Positions 1-7,677 of a DNA stretch of 56,912 bases are shown here, one piece after another. This DNA is from an uncultured Eubacteriales bacterium (GTDB taxonomy: Bacteria; Bacillota; Clostridia; Oscillospirales; Oscillospiraceae), in NCBI GenBank assembly GCA_949289455.1, contig CASEOA010000047.1, positions 1-56,912 of the forward strand, written 5' to 3'. Positions within the stretch are counted from its first letter, which is position 1; each line of letters opens with the position of its first letter. The notes under the pieces are model-generated. The model did no database searches. It was given only the letters and a program-made list of their open reading frames with translations, and was not told where the DNA came from. The position numbers and the translations under genes are program-made.

Positions 1-2
1 CC

Positions 3-338
3 CGGGGTACTCTGGAAGGTGATATTGCCGCCAGCCCCATCACCTTCTACCGCCTCCAGTGCGACAGCGAGGGGGTGCTGCGGTCCTACATCGCCCAGGG
101 CGAGGTGCTGCCCGTCAAGACCCGTTCCTTCGGGGGCATTGGCATCTTTGCCATCCCGGAGATGGGCCGGTTCTACCGCCATGTGCTGGTGGAGAAGCGG
201 TATCCCCACCACGGGGCGGTGGCCGTCGGCCACTACGGCAAGGCCCTGTTTGAGGGCATGAAGATCCTGTGGGGTCAGGACGTGGCCTACAACCAGCCCA
301 AGAGCCTGCCCTATCCCACTGAAAATCCCTTCTGCTAA
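3..338 (+). CDS. L-fucose/L-arabinose isomerase-like protein, C-terminal part (5' truncated)
   Basis: The reading frame is open from the window edge, so only about 111 C-terminal residues are seen. The pattern TLEGDIAASPITFYRL, then RSYIAQGEVL, then a His-His pair in RYPHHGAV, resembles the C-terminal substrate-binding domain of the FucI/AraA-type sugar isomerase superfamily, which interconverts aldoses and ketoses in the cytosol. The catalytic core lies outside the window, so substrate and even isomerase activity are inference. An intrinsic terminator follows directly, making this the last gene of its unit. It might instead be one of the uncharacterised fucose-isomerase-like proteins. Confidence 0.55.
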   Translation, partial: RGTLEGDIAASPITFYRLQCDSEGVLRSYIAQGEVLPVKTRSFGGIGIFAIPEMGRFYRHVLVEKRYPHHGAVAVGHYGKALFEGMKILWGQDVAYNQPKSLPYPTENPFC

Positions 339-350
339 CGGTTTGCTCCA

Positions 351-387
351 AAAGGCCCAACCATCGGTCTTGATGGTTGGGCCTTTT
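351..387 (+). terminator. Intrinsic terminator of the isomerase-like gene
   Basis: A 14-15 bp stem (AAGGCCCAACCATC and its complement) with a 6-nt loop ends in TTTT, 12 nt after the stop codon. Confidence 0.85.
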
Positions 388-392
388 CCTGT

Positions 393-435
393 ACAAAAAA
401 ACATCCCCGCAACGCTGATGCGCGCTGCGGGGATG
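393..435 (-). terminator. Intrinsic terminator of the XRE regulator gene
   Basis: Read on the minus strand, CATCCCCGCA pairs with TGCGGGGATG and is followed by a run of seven T. It lies 18 nt past the regulator's stop and faces the terminator of the convergent isomerase-like gene. Confidence 0.85.
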
Positions 436-453
436 AGGGTTGTTCCAAACGGT

Positions 454-990
454 TCATCTGTTTGGAAAGAGCTTGGCCCGGACAGGGGGCCAGGAGACCA
501 GGAAGAGGGCCGCGCCGCCCACCAACAGCAGGCAGAACAGGACGGTGAGCAGTTCCAGGTCGTAGGTCTGGATGAAATACTTCCAGCTGTGATCGGTGCG
601 GGAGCTGTCCCAGTTATACCAGGTAACGCCCTGATCGTAGGTGACGAAAGGCACCGGGACAGCGATCGCCCGGGATAGGATATAGATCACAAGATTGCCC
701 AGCAGTCCGGCGGCAGCCAGCAGCAGCCCCACTAGCCGGCGTTTTTTTAGAGGGTCCGTGACCGGAGAGGCAGCGGGCTGGGCGGGCTGTTCCAGCGTGT
801 CGTCCAACAGGTAGTCGGCGCTGACCTGGAACAGGCGGCTGAGCTGGAACAGGTTGCCCGCGTCGGGCTGGGCGGAGCCCTGCTCCCAGCGGGAAATGGC
901 CTGGCGGGATACTCCCAGGCGTTCTGCCAGGGCCTCTTGAGACAGACCCCGTCCTTTGCGCAGGGCGACCAGTTTTTCAGGCAGTTTCAT
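454..990 (-). CDS. XRE-family HTH regulator with C-terminal membrane segments
   Basis: A 178-residue protein. Residues 1-65 form a classical helix-turn-helix (LSQEALAERLGVSRQAISRW). Two hydrophobic segments (about 86-108 and 146-166) follow, so the DNA-binding domain is probably tethered to the membrane with a short Trp/Tyr-rich stretch outside. The start was set at the ATG preceded by AGGAGGTG at 7-nt spacing; a longer upstream reading lacks a ribosome site. It lies downstream of uraA on the same strand with 99 bp between and no obvious terminator, so read-through from uraA is possible. The signal it senses is unknown. HTH assignment is firm; the membrane role is inference. Confidence 0.8.
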   Translation of the reverse strand: MKLPEKLVALRKGRGLSQEALAERLGVSRQAISRWEQGSAQPDAGNLFQLSRLFQVSADYLLDDTLEQPAQPAASPVTDPLKKRRLVGLLLAAAGLLGNLVIYILSRAIAVPVPFVTYDQGVTWYNWDSSRTDHSWKYFIQTYDLELLTVLFCLLLVGGAALFLVSWPPVRAKLFPNR

Positions 991-1089
991 AGATGCACCT
1001 CCTGATTTTCTGGCTCTATCATACCGGAAGACAGGGGGCAACGCCACCGCAAAAAGATGTCACTTCCGCAACAACTCTTTACATGGGGC

Positions 1090-2475
1090 TCAATACCGGC
1101 CAAAATCACCGGCCCGGCCGTCGGTGACGTCGGACGGGAACTCGTAGTCCTTGCCGGGCAGAATGGCGTTGAGGGCGATGCCGGCGATGGCGGCGATGGC
1201 CAGGTTGGTGAGGGTAATGTGGATCTCACCGATGGCGAAGGTAATGCCGCTGGAGAAGCCCAGGCCGCACACCAGGATGACGGCGGCGATAATCAGGTTG
1301 CGGGAGTTGGTGAAGTCCACCCGGTTCTCCACCACATTACGCACGCCGATGGCGGAGATCATGCCGTAGAGGATGAAGGATACGCCGCCGATGATGGCGG
1401 TGGGGATGGAATTGACAATGGCGGCAAAGATGGGGGAGAAGGACAGGACCACGGCGTAGATGGCGGCCAGACGGACCACCCGGGGATCGTGGACCCGGGA
1501 GAGCACCAGCACGCCGGTATTCTCGCCATAGGTGGTATTGGCGGGGCCGCCGAAGAGACCGGCCAGGGCGGTGGCTAGGCCGTCGCCCAGCAGGGTGCGG
1601 TGGAGGCCGGGGTTCTCAATGAAGTTGCGGCCCACCGTGGCGGAAATGGCGGACATGTCGCCGATGTGCTCCATCATGGCAGCGATGGCGATGGGGGCCA
1701 TGACGAAGATGGAGGTCAGGTCAAACTTGGCCACAAGGAAGGGCTGGAGCCCCACGGGGGCGGCGTTGGCCAGGCCGGAGAAGTCGATGAGGGGGATCAC
1801 ATTGCCCGCGCTGTCCAGGGCGGTGGCGCCGGCGGCGTTGGCGATGAGGGCCACCACATAGGAGCCCACCACGCCCAGCAGGATGGGGATGATCTTGATC
1901 ATGCCCTTGCCCCAGATGTTGGCCACCACAATGATGGCCATGGCTACGATGGCCAGCCACCAGCAGGTGGAGGCGTTGGTAACGGCAGAGGGGGCCAGGT
2001 TCAGGCCGATGAGGATGATGATGGGGCCGGTGACCACCGGAGGCAGGAAGCGCATGACCTTCTTGGCACCCACCAGCTTGATGACCAGGGCCAGGACCAC
2101 ATAGAGCAGGCCGGCCACCACGATGCCGCCGCAGGCGTATTGCAGCTTGACGGCGGGGTCCATGCCCGCATACTTGCCCGCGTCCAGCTTGGACATGGCC
2201 TCAAAGCCGCCCAGGAAGGCGAAGGAGGAGCCCAGGAAGGCGGGCACCTGCAGCTTGGAGCAGACGTGGAAGAGCAGGGTGCCGATACCGGCGAAGAACA
2301 AAGTGGTCTGGATGGACAGGGGCAGGCCGTAGGAGTTGCTCACCAGCATGGGCACCAGCACAGTGGCACCGAACATGGCAAACATGTGCTGCAAGCCCAG
2401 GATGAGCATTTTGGGCAGGCCCAGCACCCGGGCGTCCCGGATGGGCTCAGTTCCCGGCGTTTTGTTGTCGTTCAT
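1090..2475 (-). CDS. uraA: Uracil permease, NCS2 family (UraA-like)
   Basis: A 461-residue integral membrane nucleobase:cation symporter with many hydrophobic segments. Family signatures are visible: the EHIGD motif in the middle (substrate-binding Glu of TM8) and the YGENTGV motif (second substrate Glu, TM10). Together they favour uracil over xanthine transport, though family alone cannot settle it. The start ATG has GAGAGG 6-7 nt upstream; an in-frame upstream extension overlaps the ribosome site and was rejected. It is read from a strong sigma-A promoter through a leader of about 150 nt with alternative pairings, so expression is probably controlled by attenuation. The divergent neighbour is lysA. 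Confidence 0.88.
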   Translation of the reverse strand: MNDNKTPGTEPIRDARVLGLPKMLILGLQHMFAMFGATVLVPMLVSNSYGLPLSIQTTLFFAGIGTLLFHVCSKLQVPAFLGSSFAFLGGFEAMSKLDAGKYAGMDPAVKLQYACGGIVVAGLLYVVLALVIKLVGAKKVMRFLPPVVTGPIIILIGLNLAPSAVTNASTCWWLAIVAMAIIVVANIWGKGMIKIIPILLGVVGSYVVALIANAAGATALDSAGNVIPLIDFSGLANAAPVGLQPFLVAKFDLTSIFVMAPIAIAAMMEHIGDMSAISATVGRNFIENPGLHRTLLGDGLATALAGLFGGPANTTYGENTGVLVLSRVHDPRVVRLAAIYAVVLSFSPIFAAIVNSIPTAIIGGVSFILYGMISAIGVRNVVENRVDFTNSRNLIIAAVILVCGLGFSSGITFAIGEIHITLTNLAIAAIAGIALNAILPGKDYEFPSDVTDGRAGDFGRY

Positions 2476-2626
2476 AAGAAACCTCTCTTTCCCGGCGGAC
2501 AGAAAAAAAGCAACTGCTTTTTCCAACGAAAAAACAATCGCTCCCGTTTTTTGTGTCCGCCCTGTCCATAAGCAGCAGTTCCATCCGATTCAACAAGACG
2601 AACACCTCCTGTCCGCGCTCAAAATT
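2476..2626 (-). promoter_or_regulatory. Structured uraA leader with mutually exclusive pairings
   Basis: The transcribed leader holds CTGTCCGCC just before the uraA ribosome site (2494-2502). It can pair with GGCGGACA (2554-2561) or with GCGGACAG (2609-2616), but not both. Between them sit two weak hairpins followed by T-runs (AAAAAGC-AGTT-GCTTTTT and AAAAAAC...GTTTTTT). This looks like an attenuator. I could not find the PyrR-binding consensus or a purine aptamer. Together with the flanking promoters this accounts for the whole 326-bp uraA/lysA gap. Confidence 0.45.
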
Positions 2627-2632
2627 CACATG

Positions 2633-2661
2633 ATTCTACCAGCTCCCGGGGCGAGGTGCAA
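2633..2661 (-). promoter_or_regulatory. Sigma-A promoter of uraA
   Basis: TTGCAC, 17-bp spacer, TAGAAT on the minus strand; predicted start about 150 nt upstream of the uraA ATG. Confidence 0.75.
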
Positions 2662-2744
2662 GATGGTTGATTGAAATTCTTCTCATTTGGGTAAATTTCT
2701 AAAGAATACCTGGGAGGCGGAAAAAATCCCTCACGATCTGCATA

Positions 2745-2776
2745 TTGACAGGCAGGAAAAACTTTACTATAGTAAA
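2745..2776 (+). promoter_or_regulatory. Sigma-A promoter of lysA overlapped by a 14-bp perfect palindrome
   Basis: TTGACA, 17-bp spacer, TATAGT. The -10 lies inside the perfect palindrome TTTACTATAGTAAA (2763-2776), a plausible repressor operator. Confidence 0.8.
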
Positions 2777-2801
2777 TGGCAAAAGATAAGAAGGTGACCC
2801 C

Positions 2802-4061
2802 ATGAAACGACCTTTTGTGACACTGGAGCAGCTCCAGGAAATGACCGCCCAATACCCCACCCCCTTTCACCTGTACGACGAGAAGGGCATCCGGGAAAAC
2901 GCCCGCGCGCTGAAGGCTGCCTTTGCCTGGAATCCGGGCTTCAAGGAGTATTTCGCCGTGAAAGCCACTCCCAATCCCGCCATTCTGAAGATTCTCCGGG
3001 AGGAGGGCTGCGGCGCCGACTGCTCCTCCCTCACCGAGCTGATGATGTCCGACCGCTGCGGCCTCACCGGGCCGGAGATCATGTTCTCCTACACCGATAC
3101 TCCGGCGGAGGTCTTCAAGCTGGCCGCCAAGCTGGGAGCCACCATCAACCTGGACGACTTCACTCATATCGACTTTTTGAAGGAGACCATCGGGTATATC
3201 CCCGAGACCATTTCCTGCCGGTTCAATCCCGGCGGGGTGTTCACCATCGGGGAGTCCACCGAGGGGTTTCAGGTGATGGACAACCCTGGGGATTCCAAGT
3301 ACGGCTTCACCCGGGAGCAGCTCTTTGAGGGCTTCAAAAAGCTGAAGGTCATGGGAGCCAAGCGGTTTGGCATCCACGCCTTCCTGGCCTCCAACACCCT
3401 GTCCAACGACTATTATCCCACCCTGGCGGGGATTCTATTCCGGCTGGCGGTGGAGCTGGAGCGGGAGACCGGCTGCGACATCTGCTTTATCAACCTGTCC
3501 GGCGGCGTGGGGGTGCCCTACAAGCCCGACCAGCCCGCCAACGACATTGCCGCCATCGGCGAAGGGGTGCGGCGGCAGTTTGAGGAGATCCTGGTGCCGG
3601 CCGGCATGGGGGACGTGGCCATTTACACCGAGCTGGGCCGGTTTATGCTGGCTCCCAATGGTTGTCTGGTGACCCGCGTGCTCCACTTCAAGCACACCTA
3701 CAAGGAGTATGTGGGGGTGGACGCCTGCGCCGCCAACCTGATGCGGCCGGCCATGTACGGGGCCTACCACCACATCACCGTCATGGGCAAAGAGGACGCC
3801 CCCTGCGACCACAAGTACGACGTCACCGGCGGCCTGTGCGAAAACAACGACAAGTTCGCCATCGACCGGATGCTGCCGGAGGTGGAGATCGGGGATCTGC
3901 TGGTGATCCACGACGCAGGCGCCCATGGCTTTTCCATGGGGTACAACTACAATGGCAAGCTGCGCTCCGCCGAGGTGCTGCTCCAGGAGGACGGCTCCAC
4001 CCGCCTCATCCGCCGGGCGGAGACCCCGGAGGACTACTTTGCCACCCTGATTTTTGACTGA
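2802..4061 (+). CDS. lysA: Diaminopimelate decarboxylase
   Basis: A 419-residue PLP enzyme of the alanine-racemase-fold group that decarboxylates meso-diaminopimelate to L-lysine in the cytosol. Visible landmarks are the PLP lysine (K54 in EYFAVKATPNP), the phosphate-binding glycine loop GGVG (234-237), the cross-subunit active-site Cys in GGLCENNDKFA (C346), and DAGAHGFSMGYNYN (from D371) near the C-terminus, which together fit LysA better than ornithine/arginine decarboxylases. Length is normal. It has its own promoter with a palindromic operator candidate and ends in a strong terminator, so it is monocistronic. Related nspC-type decarboxylases are the main alternative. Confidence 0.85.
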   Translation: MKRPFVTLEQLQEMTAQYPTPFHLYDEKGIRENARALKAAFAWNPGFKEYFAVKATPNPAILKILREEGCGADCSSLTELMMSDRCGLTGPEIMFSYTDTPAEVFKLAAKLGATINLDDFTHIDFLKETIGYIPETISCRFNPGGVFTIGESTEGFQVMDNPGDSKYGFTREQLFEGFKKLKVMGAKRFGIHAFLASNTLSNDYYPTLAGILFRLAVELERETGCDICFINLSGGVGVPYKPDQPANDIAAIGEGVRRQFEEILVPAGMGDVAIYTELGRFMLAPNGCLVTRVLHFKHTYKEYVGVDACAANLMRPAMYGAYHHITVMGKEDAPCDHKYDVTGGLCENNDKFAIDRMLPEVEIGDLLVIHDAGAHGFSMGYNYNGKLRSAEVLLQEDGSTRLIRRAETPEDYFATLIFD

Positions 4062-4101
4062 AAAACGCGGAGTCCGGCGTTGGCCGGACTCCGCGTTTTT
4101 C
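4061..4101. terminator. Bidirectional terminator between lysA and a small membrane protein gene
   Basis: AAAAACGCGGAGTCCGGC pairs with its complement around a 3-nt loop; A- and T-runs on both sides serve both convergent genes. Confidence 0.88.
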
Positions 4102-4102
4102 G

Positions 4103-4288
4103 TTACAGCGCTAAAAATCCCTGAACCACCATGAACAGACCCAGGGCAAGGAACACGGCGCCCCCGAGCTTGGTGGTGACCTTGGAGCGCATATGGCGGA
4201 AGGCCTTTTGCAGCTGTTCTAGGGGAGCCAGCAGAAAGACCAGCCCCACCACGACGAAGAAGCCGCCTACCGTAAAATATCCGGACAT
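4103..4288 (-). CDS. Small two-helix membrane protein, unknown function
   Basis: A 61-residue protein with two hydrophobic helices (about 6-24 and 40-59) joined by a basic, amphipathic linker (KAFRHMRSKVTTK). I do not recognise the family. The start was put at the ATG 8 nt after GGTGG; an in-frame TTG ten codons upstream has no ribosome site. A promoter lies just upstream and a shared terminator follows, which supports it as a real monocistronic gene. Confidence 0.6.
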   Translation of the reverse strand: MSGYFTVGGFFVVVGLVFLLAPLEQLQKAFRHMRSKVTTKLGGAVFLALGLFMVVQGFLAL

Positions 4289-4323
4289 CCCATGTTCCAC
4301 CTTTCCGACAAATTTCAAGACCT

Positions 4324-4352
4324 ATCTTAACAGGTCTTAGTGCGTATTGCAA
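4324..4352 (-). promoter_or_regulatory. Promoter of the small membrane protein, with a hairpin/operator
   Basis: TTGCAA, 17 bp, TAAGAT on the minus strand. AAGACCT...AGGTCTT forms a dyad around the -10. Confidence 0.6.
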
Positions 4353-4381
4353 GAGTCCGCCGTGGGCGGACAGAAAGGCCC

Positions 4382-4411
4382 TTGACAAAGGGAACGGGGG
4401 TGTGCTATAAG
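4382..4411 (+). promoter_or_regulatory. Sigma-A promoter of the pflAB unit
   Basis: TTGACA, 18-bp spacer, TATAAG, placing the start just before the riboswitch. Confidence 0.75.
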
Positions 4412-4418
4412 TAAACTA

Positions 4419-4516
4419 TCATATGACTGACGGATAATGTGGAGCCTACCACATGGAGTATGATGTTTGAAAGCCGACCGTCTGGGCGAGAAAAGCCCGG
4501 ACTGTCGGCTTTTCTG
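4419..4516 (+). ncRNA. ZTP riboswitch (pfl motif) upstream of pflA
   Basis: The leader has the layout of the ZMP/ZTP-sensing pfl RNA. CATATGACTGAC opens the first domain, ATGTGG-loop-CCACAT forms the internal stem, and GGAGTATGATG closes it. A short linker leads to GCCGACCGTCTGGGC, the hallmark second domain, which here pairs with GCCCGGACTGTCGGC and runs into TTTT, so it doubles as a terminator. Ligand binding should disrupt termination and raise pflAB when folate one-carbon units are short and Z nucleotides accumulate. I identified it by recalled consensus and by context (the motif is named for pfl genes), not by a covariance search. Confidence 0.88.
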
Positions 4517-4545
4517 ATGTGATACGCAAAGGGGGACAGGGCTTC

Positions 4546-5274
4546 ATGACAAAAGGGCTGATCCATTCGGTGGAGTCCATGGGACTGGTGGACGGGCCCG
4601 GTATCCGTACTGTGTTCTTTTTGCAAGGGTGTGCCCTGCGCTGCCGCTACTGCCACAACCCGGACACCTGGGAGCGGAACAGCGGTGCGGCGGCTTGGTA
4701 TACCCCGGAGGAGGTGCTCCGCCGACTGGAGCGCTTCCGGCCCTATTACGGCTGTACCGGCGGGGTGACCTTTTCCGGCGGGGAGCCCCTGCTCCAGCCG
4801 GAGTTTCTGGGGGAGACGATGAGACTCTGCCGGCAGGCGGGCATCCACACCTGCCTGGACACGGCGGGGGTGGGCCTGGGAGACTACGGGGCCATCCTGG
4901 CCCACACCGACCTGGTGCTGCTGGATGTGAAGCACTACACCCCGGAGGGCTATCGGGCGGTGACCGGGGCGGACATGGGGGAGTACCGGCGGTTTCTGGC
5001 GGCTGTCCAGGCCGCGGAGATCCCCCTGTGGGTGCGCCATGTGGTGGTGCCCGGCCTCACCGACGGGGAGGCCCACCTGGCGGGGCTGGAGGACTACCTC
5101 AAAACCCTCCGCCATGTGCAGCGGGTGGAACTGCTGCCTTATCACACCCTGGGGGTCCACAAGTACGCCGCCCTGGGCATTCCCTACCCCCTGGAGGGGG
5201 TGGCGCCGCTGGAGCCCAAGGCCCTGGAGGACTGGAACCAAAGACTGAACCAAACCCGCTGTGAGAAAGAATGA
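4546..5274 (+). CDS. pflA: Pyruvate formate-lyase activating enzyme
   Basis: A 242-residue radical-SAM enzyme that installs the glycyl radical on PflB. The [4Fe-4S] motif CX3CX2C is at C29-C33-C36 (CALRCRYCHNPDTW), followed by the SAM-binding FSGGEPLLQPEF. The start ATG follows GGGGG at about 10 nt; an upstream in-frame GTG would run into the riboswitch terminator and was rejected. pflB begins 15 nt after its stop, so the two are co-transcribed under the ZTP riboswitch. Length and motifs are fully standard. Confidence 0.93.
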   Translation: MTKGLIHSVESMGLVDGPGIRTVFFLQGCALRCRYCHNPDTWERNSGAAAWYTPEEVLRRLERFRPYYGCTGGVTFSGGEPLLQPEFLGETMRLCRQAGIHTCLDTAGVGLGDYGAILAHTDLVLLDVKHYTPEGYRAVTGADMGEYRRFLAAVQAAEIPLWVRHVVVPGLTDGEAHLAGLEDYLKTLRHVQRVELLPYHTLGVHKYAALGIPYPLEGVAPLEPKALEDWNQRLNQTRCEKE

Positions 5275-5289
5275 GGAGGTCATAGTCAT

Positions 5290-7533
5290 ATGAGCATTGA
5301 TGTGAATTGTACCGCCTGGAAGGGCTTCCGTACGGGCGAGTGGCGCCATCTGGTGAATGTGCGCAATTTTATCCAGAAGAACTACACCCCCTATCAGGGG
5401 GATGCCTCCTTCCTGGCCCCCATCTCCCCCAAGACCGCCAGGGTGTGGGAGAAGGCCCAGGCCCTCATCATCGAGGAGGTGAAGAAAGGCATCATCGACG
5501 TGGAGACCCACGCCGTCTCCGGCATCGACAACTTTGCCCCCGGCTACATTGACAAGGACAACGAGGTCATTGTGGGCCTCCAGACCGACGCGCCGCTGAA
5601 GCGGATCGTCAACCCCTTCGGCGGCATCCGCAACGCCACCTCCGCCCTGGAGCAGTATGGCTATCAGCTGGACCCGGAGATCGAGCGCCACTTCCGCCTC
5701 TACCGCAAGACCCACAACGAAGGGGTGTTTGACGCCTATCCCAAGCGCACCCGGCTGGCCCGGACGGCGGGGCTGCTCACCGGCCTGCCCGACGCCTACG
5801 GCCGGGGCCGCATCGTGGGGGACTACCGCCGGGTGCCCCTGTACGGCACCGACTTTCTCATTGAGGAGAAGGAAAAGGATCTGGACATGATCGACGGCCC
5901 CATGACCGATGAGCGCATCCGCCTGCGGGAGGAGGTCCAGATGCAGATCCGGGCCCTGGAGCAGATGGCCGCCATGGCCAAGCGGTATGGCTGCGACATC
6001 ACCCGTCCGGCGGAGAACGCCCATGAGGCGGTGCAGAACCTGTACATGGCCTACCTGGCGGGCATCAAGGAGAACAACGGAGCCGCCACCTCCCTGGGCC
6101 GCACCGCCACCTTCCTGGACATTTACATCCAGCGGGACCTGGAAAATGGCGTGCTGGACGAGGCGGGGGCCCAGGAGCTCATCGACCAGTTCGTCATCAA
6201 GCTTCGGCTGGTGCGCCACCTGCGCACCCCGGAGTACAATGAGCTCTTCGGCGGCGACCCCACCTGGGTCACCGAGTCCATCGGCGGCATGGGGGTGGAT
6301 GGCCGCACCCTGGTCACCAAGAGCTCCTTCCGCTACCTTCACACCCTCACCAATCTGGGCACCGCCCCTGAGCCCAACCTGACGGTGCTTTGGAGCCCCC
6401 ACATGCCCCAGGGCTTCAAGGACTACTGCGCCAAAATGAGCATCGACACCGACTCCATCCAGTATGAGAGCGATGAGCTCATGCGGCCCATGTACGGGGA
6501 CGACTACTGCATTGCCTGCTGTGTCTCCGCCATGGCGGTGGGCAAGCAGATGCAGTTCTTCGGCGCCCGGGCCAACCTGGCCAAGAGCCTGCTGTACGCC
6601 ATCAACGGCGGTGTGGACGAGAAGAAGGGCATCAAGGTGGTGCCTGAGATTGAGCTGGACACCGACGAAGTGCTGGACTACCCCAAGGTGCTGGGCAACT
6701 ATAAAAAGGTGCTCTCCTACGTGGCAGAGCTCTATGTGGACACCATCAACATCATCCACTTCATGCACGACAAATACGCCTACGAGAGCAGCCAGATGGC
6801 CCTCCACGACACCCTGGTGGAGCGGCTGGCCGCCTTCGGCGTGGCGGGGCTGTCCATCGCCGCCGATTCCCTGTCCGCCATCAAGTTTGCCAAGGTGCGC
6901 CCCGTCCGCAACGAGCAGGGCATCGCCGTGGACTTTGAGGTGGAGGGAGACTTCCCCAAATACGGCAACGACGACGACCTGGTGGACGACATTGCGGTGG
7001 AGCTGGTGTCCTACTTCTCCGCCGAGCTGAAAAAGCACCCCCTGTACCGCAATGCCATCCACACCCTGTCCGCCCTCACCATCACGTCCAATGTGATGTA
7101 CGGTAAAAAGACCGGGGCCACCCCCGACGGCCGGAAGGCGGGGGAGCCCTTTGCCCCCGGCGCCAACCCCATGCACGGCCGGGACAAGAGCGGAGCCCTG
7201 GCTTCCCTCAACTCGGTGGCCAAGCTGCCCTACCGGGCGGTGTGTCAGGACGGGGTGTCCAACACCTTCTCCATCGTGCCCTCCGCCCTGGGCAAGACCG
7301 AGGCCCAGCAGGTGGACAATCTGGTGCACATCCTGGACGGCTATTTTCTCCAGGGTGCCCACCACCTGAATGTGAACGTGATGAACCGCCAGCTGCTGCT
7401 GGACGCCATGGAGCACCCCGAGCAGTACCCCACCCTTACCATCCGGGTGTCCGGCTATGCCGTCAACTTCTCCCGCCTCAGCCGGGAGCAGCAGCTGGAG
7501 GTAATCAAGCGCACCTTCCACGAGAGCATGTGA
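5290..7533 (+). CDS. pflB: Formate C-acetyltransferase (pyruvate formate-lyase)
   Basis: A 747-residue glycyl-radical enzyme converting pyruvate and CoA to acetyl-CoA and formate anaerobically. The catalytic cysteine pair is C410-C411 (CIACCVSAM) and the radical glycine is G722 in RVSGYAVNF near the C-terminus, both where the family has them. GAGGAGGT precedes the ATG. With pflA it provides formate, which can be loaded onto tetrahydrofolate for purine synthesis; this fits its ZTP riboswitch and purF being next downstream. Motifs match PFL proper rather than glycerol/choline-type glycyl radical lyases. Confidence 0.95.
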   Translation: MSIDVNCTAWKGFRTGEWRHLVNVRNFIQKNYTPYQGDASFLAPISPKTARVWEKAQALIIEEVKKGIIDVETHAVSGIDNFAPGYIDKDNEVIVGLQTDAPLKRIVNPFGGIRNATSALEQYGYQLDPEIERHFRLYRKTHNEGVFDAYPKRTRLARTAGLLTGLPDAYGRGRIVGDYRRVPLYGTDFLIEEKEKDLDMIDGPMTDERIRLREEVQMQIRALEQMAAMAKRYGCDITRPAENAHEAVQNLYMAYLAGIKENNGAATSLGRTATFLDIYIQRDLENGVLDEAGAQELIDQFVIKLRLVRHLRTPEYNELFGGDPTWVTESIGGMGVDGRTLVTKSSFRYLHTLTNLGTAPEPNLTVLWSPHMPQGFKDYCAKMSIDTDSIQYESDELMRPMYGDDYCIACCVSAMAVGKQMQFFGARANLAKSLLYAINGGVDEKKGIKVVPEIELDTDEVLDYPKVLGNYKKVLSYVAELYVDTINIIHFMHDKYAYESSQMALHDTLVERLAAFGVAGLSIAADSLSAIKFAKVRPVRNEQGIAVDFEVEGDFPKYGNDDDLVDDIAVELVSYFSAELKKHPLYRNAIHTLSALTITSNVMYGKKTGATPDGRKAGEPFAPGANPMHGRDKSGALASLNSVAKLPYRAVCQDGVSNTFSIVPSALGKTEAQQVDNLVHILDGYFLQGAHHLNVNVMNRQLLLDAMEHPEQYPTLTIRVSGYAVNFSRLSREQQLEVIKRTFHESM

Positions 7534-7556
7534 CGCTGATTTATGGAGCTTGTACA

Positions 7557-7585
7557 TTGACAAACGGAGGATTCGGTCGTATCAT
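7557..7585 (+). promoter_or_regulatory. Sigma-A promoter between pflB and purF
   Basis: TTGACA, 17 bp, TATCAT. The predicted start lies just ahead of a 19-bp perfect hairpin, so transcripts from here must pass it to reach purF. Confidence 0.65.
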
Positions 7586-7596
7586 ATCCTCATCGG

Positions 7597-7645
7597 CAGA
7601 CAAAGAGGTCTCAGATAAAATTCTGAGACCTCTTTGTCTGTTTTG
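7597..7645 (+). terminator. 19-bp perfect hairpin: terminator or attenuator ahead of purF
   Basis: CAGACAAAGAGGTCTCAGA and its exact complement enclose a 6-nt loop and are followed by TTTTG. It can end pflAB transcription, but it also lies downstream of the purF-proximal promoter. Confidence 0.75.
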
Positions 7646-7677
7646 CTATGACGCATTACCACGGAGGGAAAACGGAT

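Noticed and set aside
2476-2626. Guanine/xanthine riboswitch or PyrR site ahead of uraA
   Set aside because: The conserved purine-aptamer core and the PyrR-binding consensus are both absent.
2447-2629. 60-codon open frame in the uraA leader as a leader peptide
   Set aside because: No ribosome site at a convincing distance and it runs into uraA out of frame; the RNA pairings explain the region better.
4405-7563. Very long open frame (1052 codons) antisense to pflAB
   Set aside because: It is a mirror of GC-rich codon bias in pflA/pflB, has low-complexity His/Val/Gly composition, and lacks a ribosome site.
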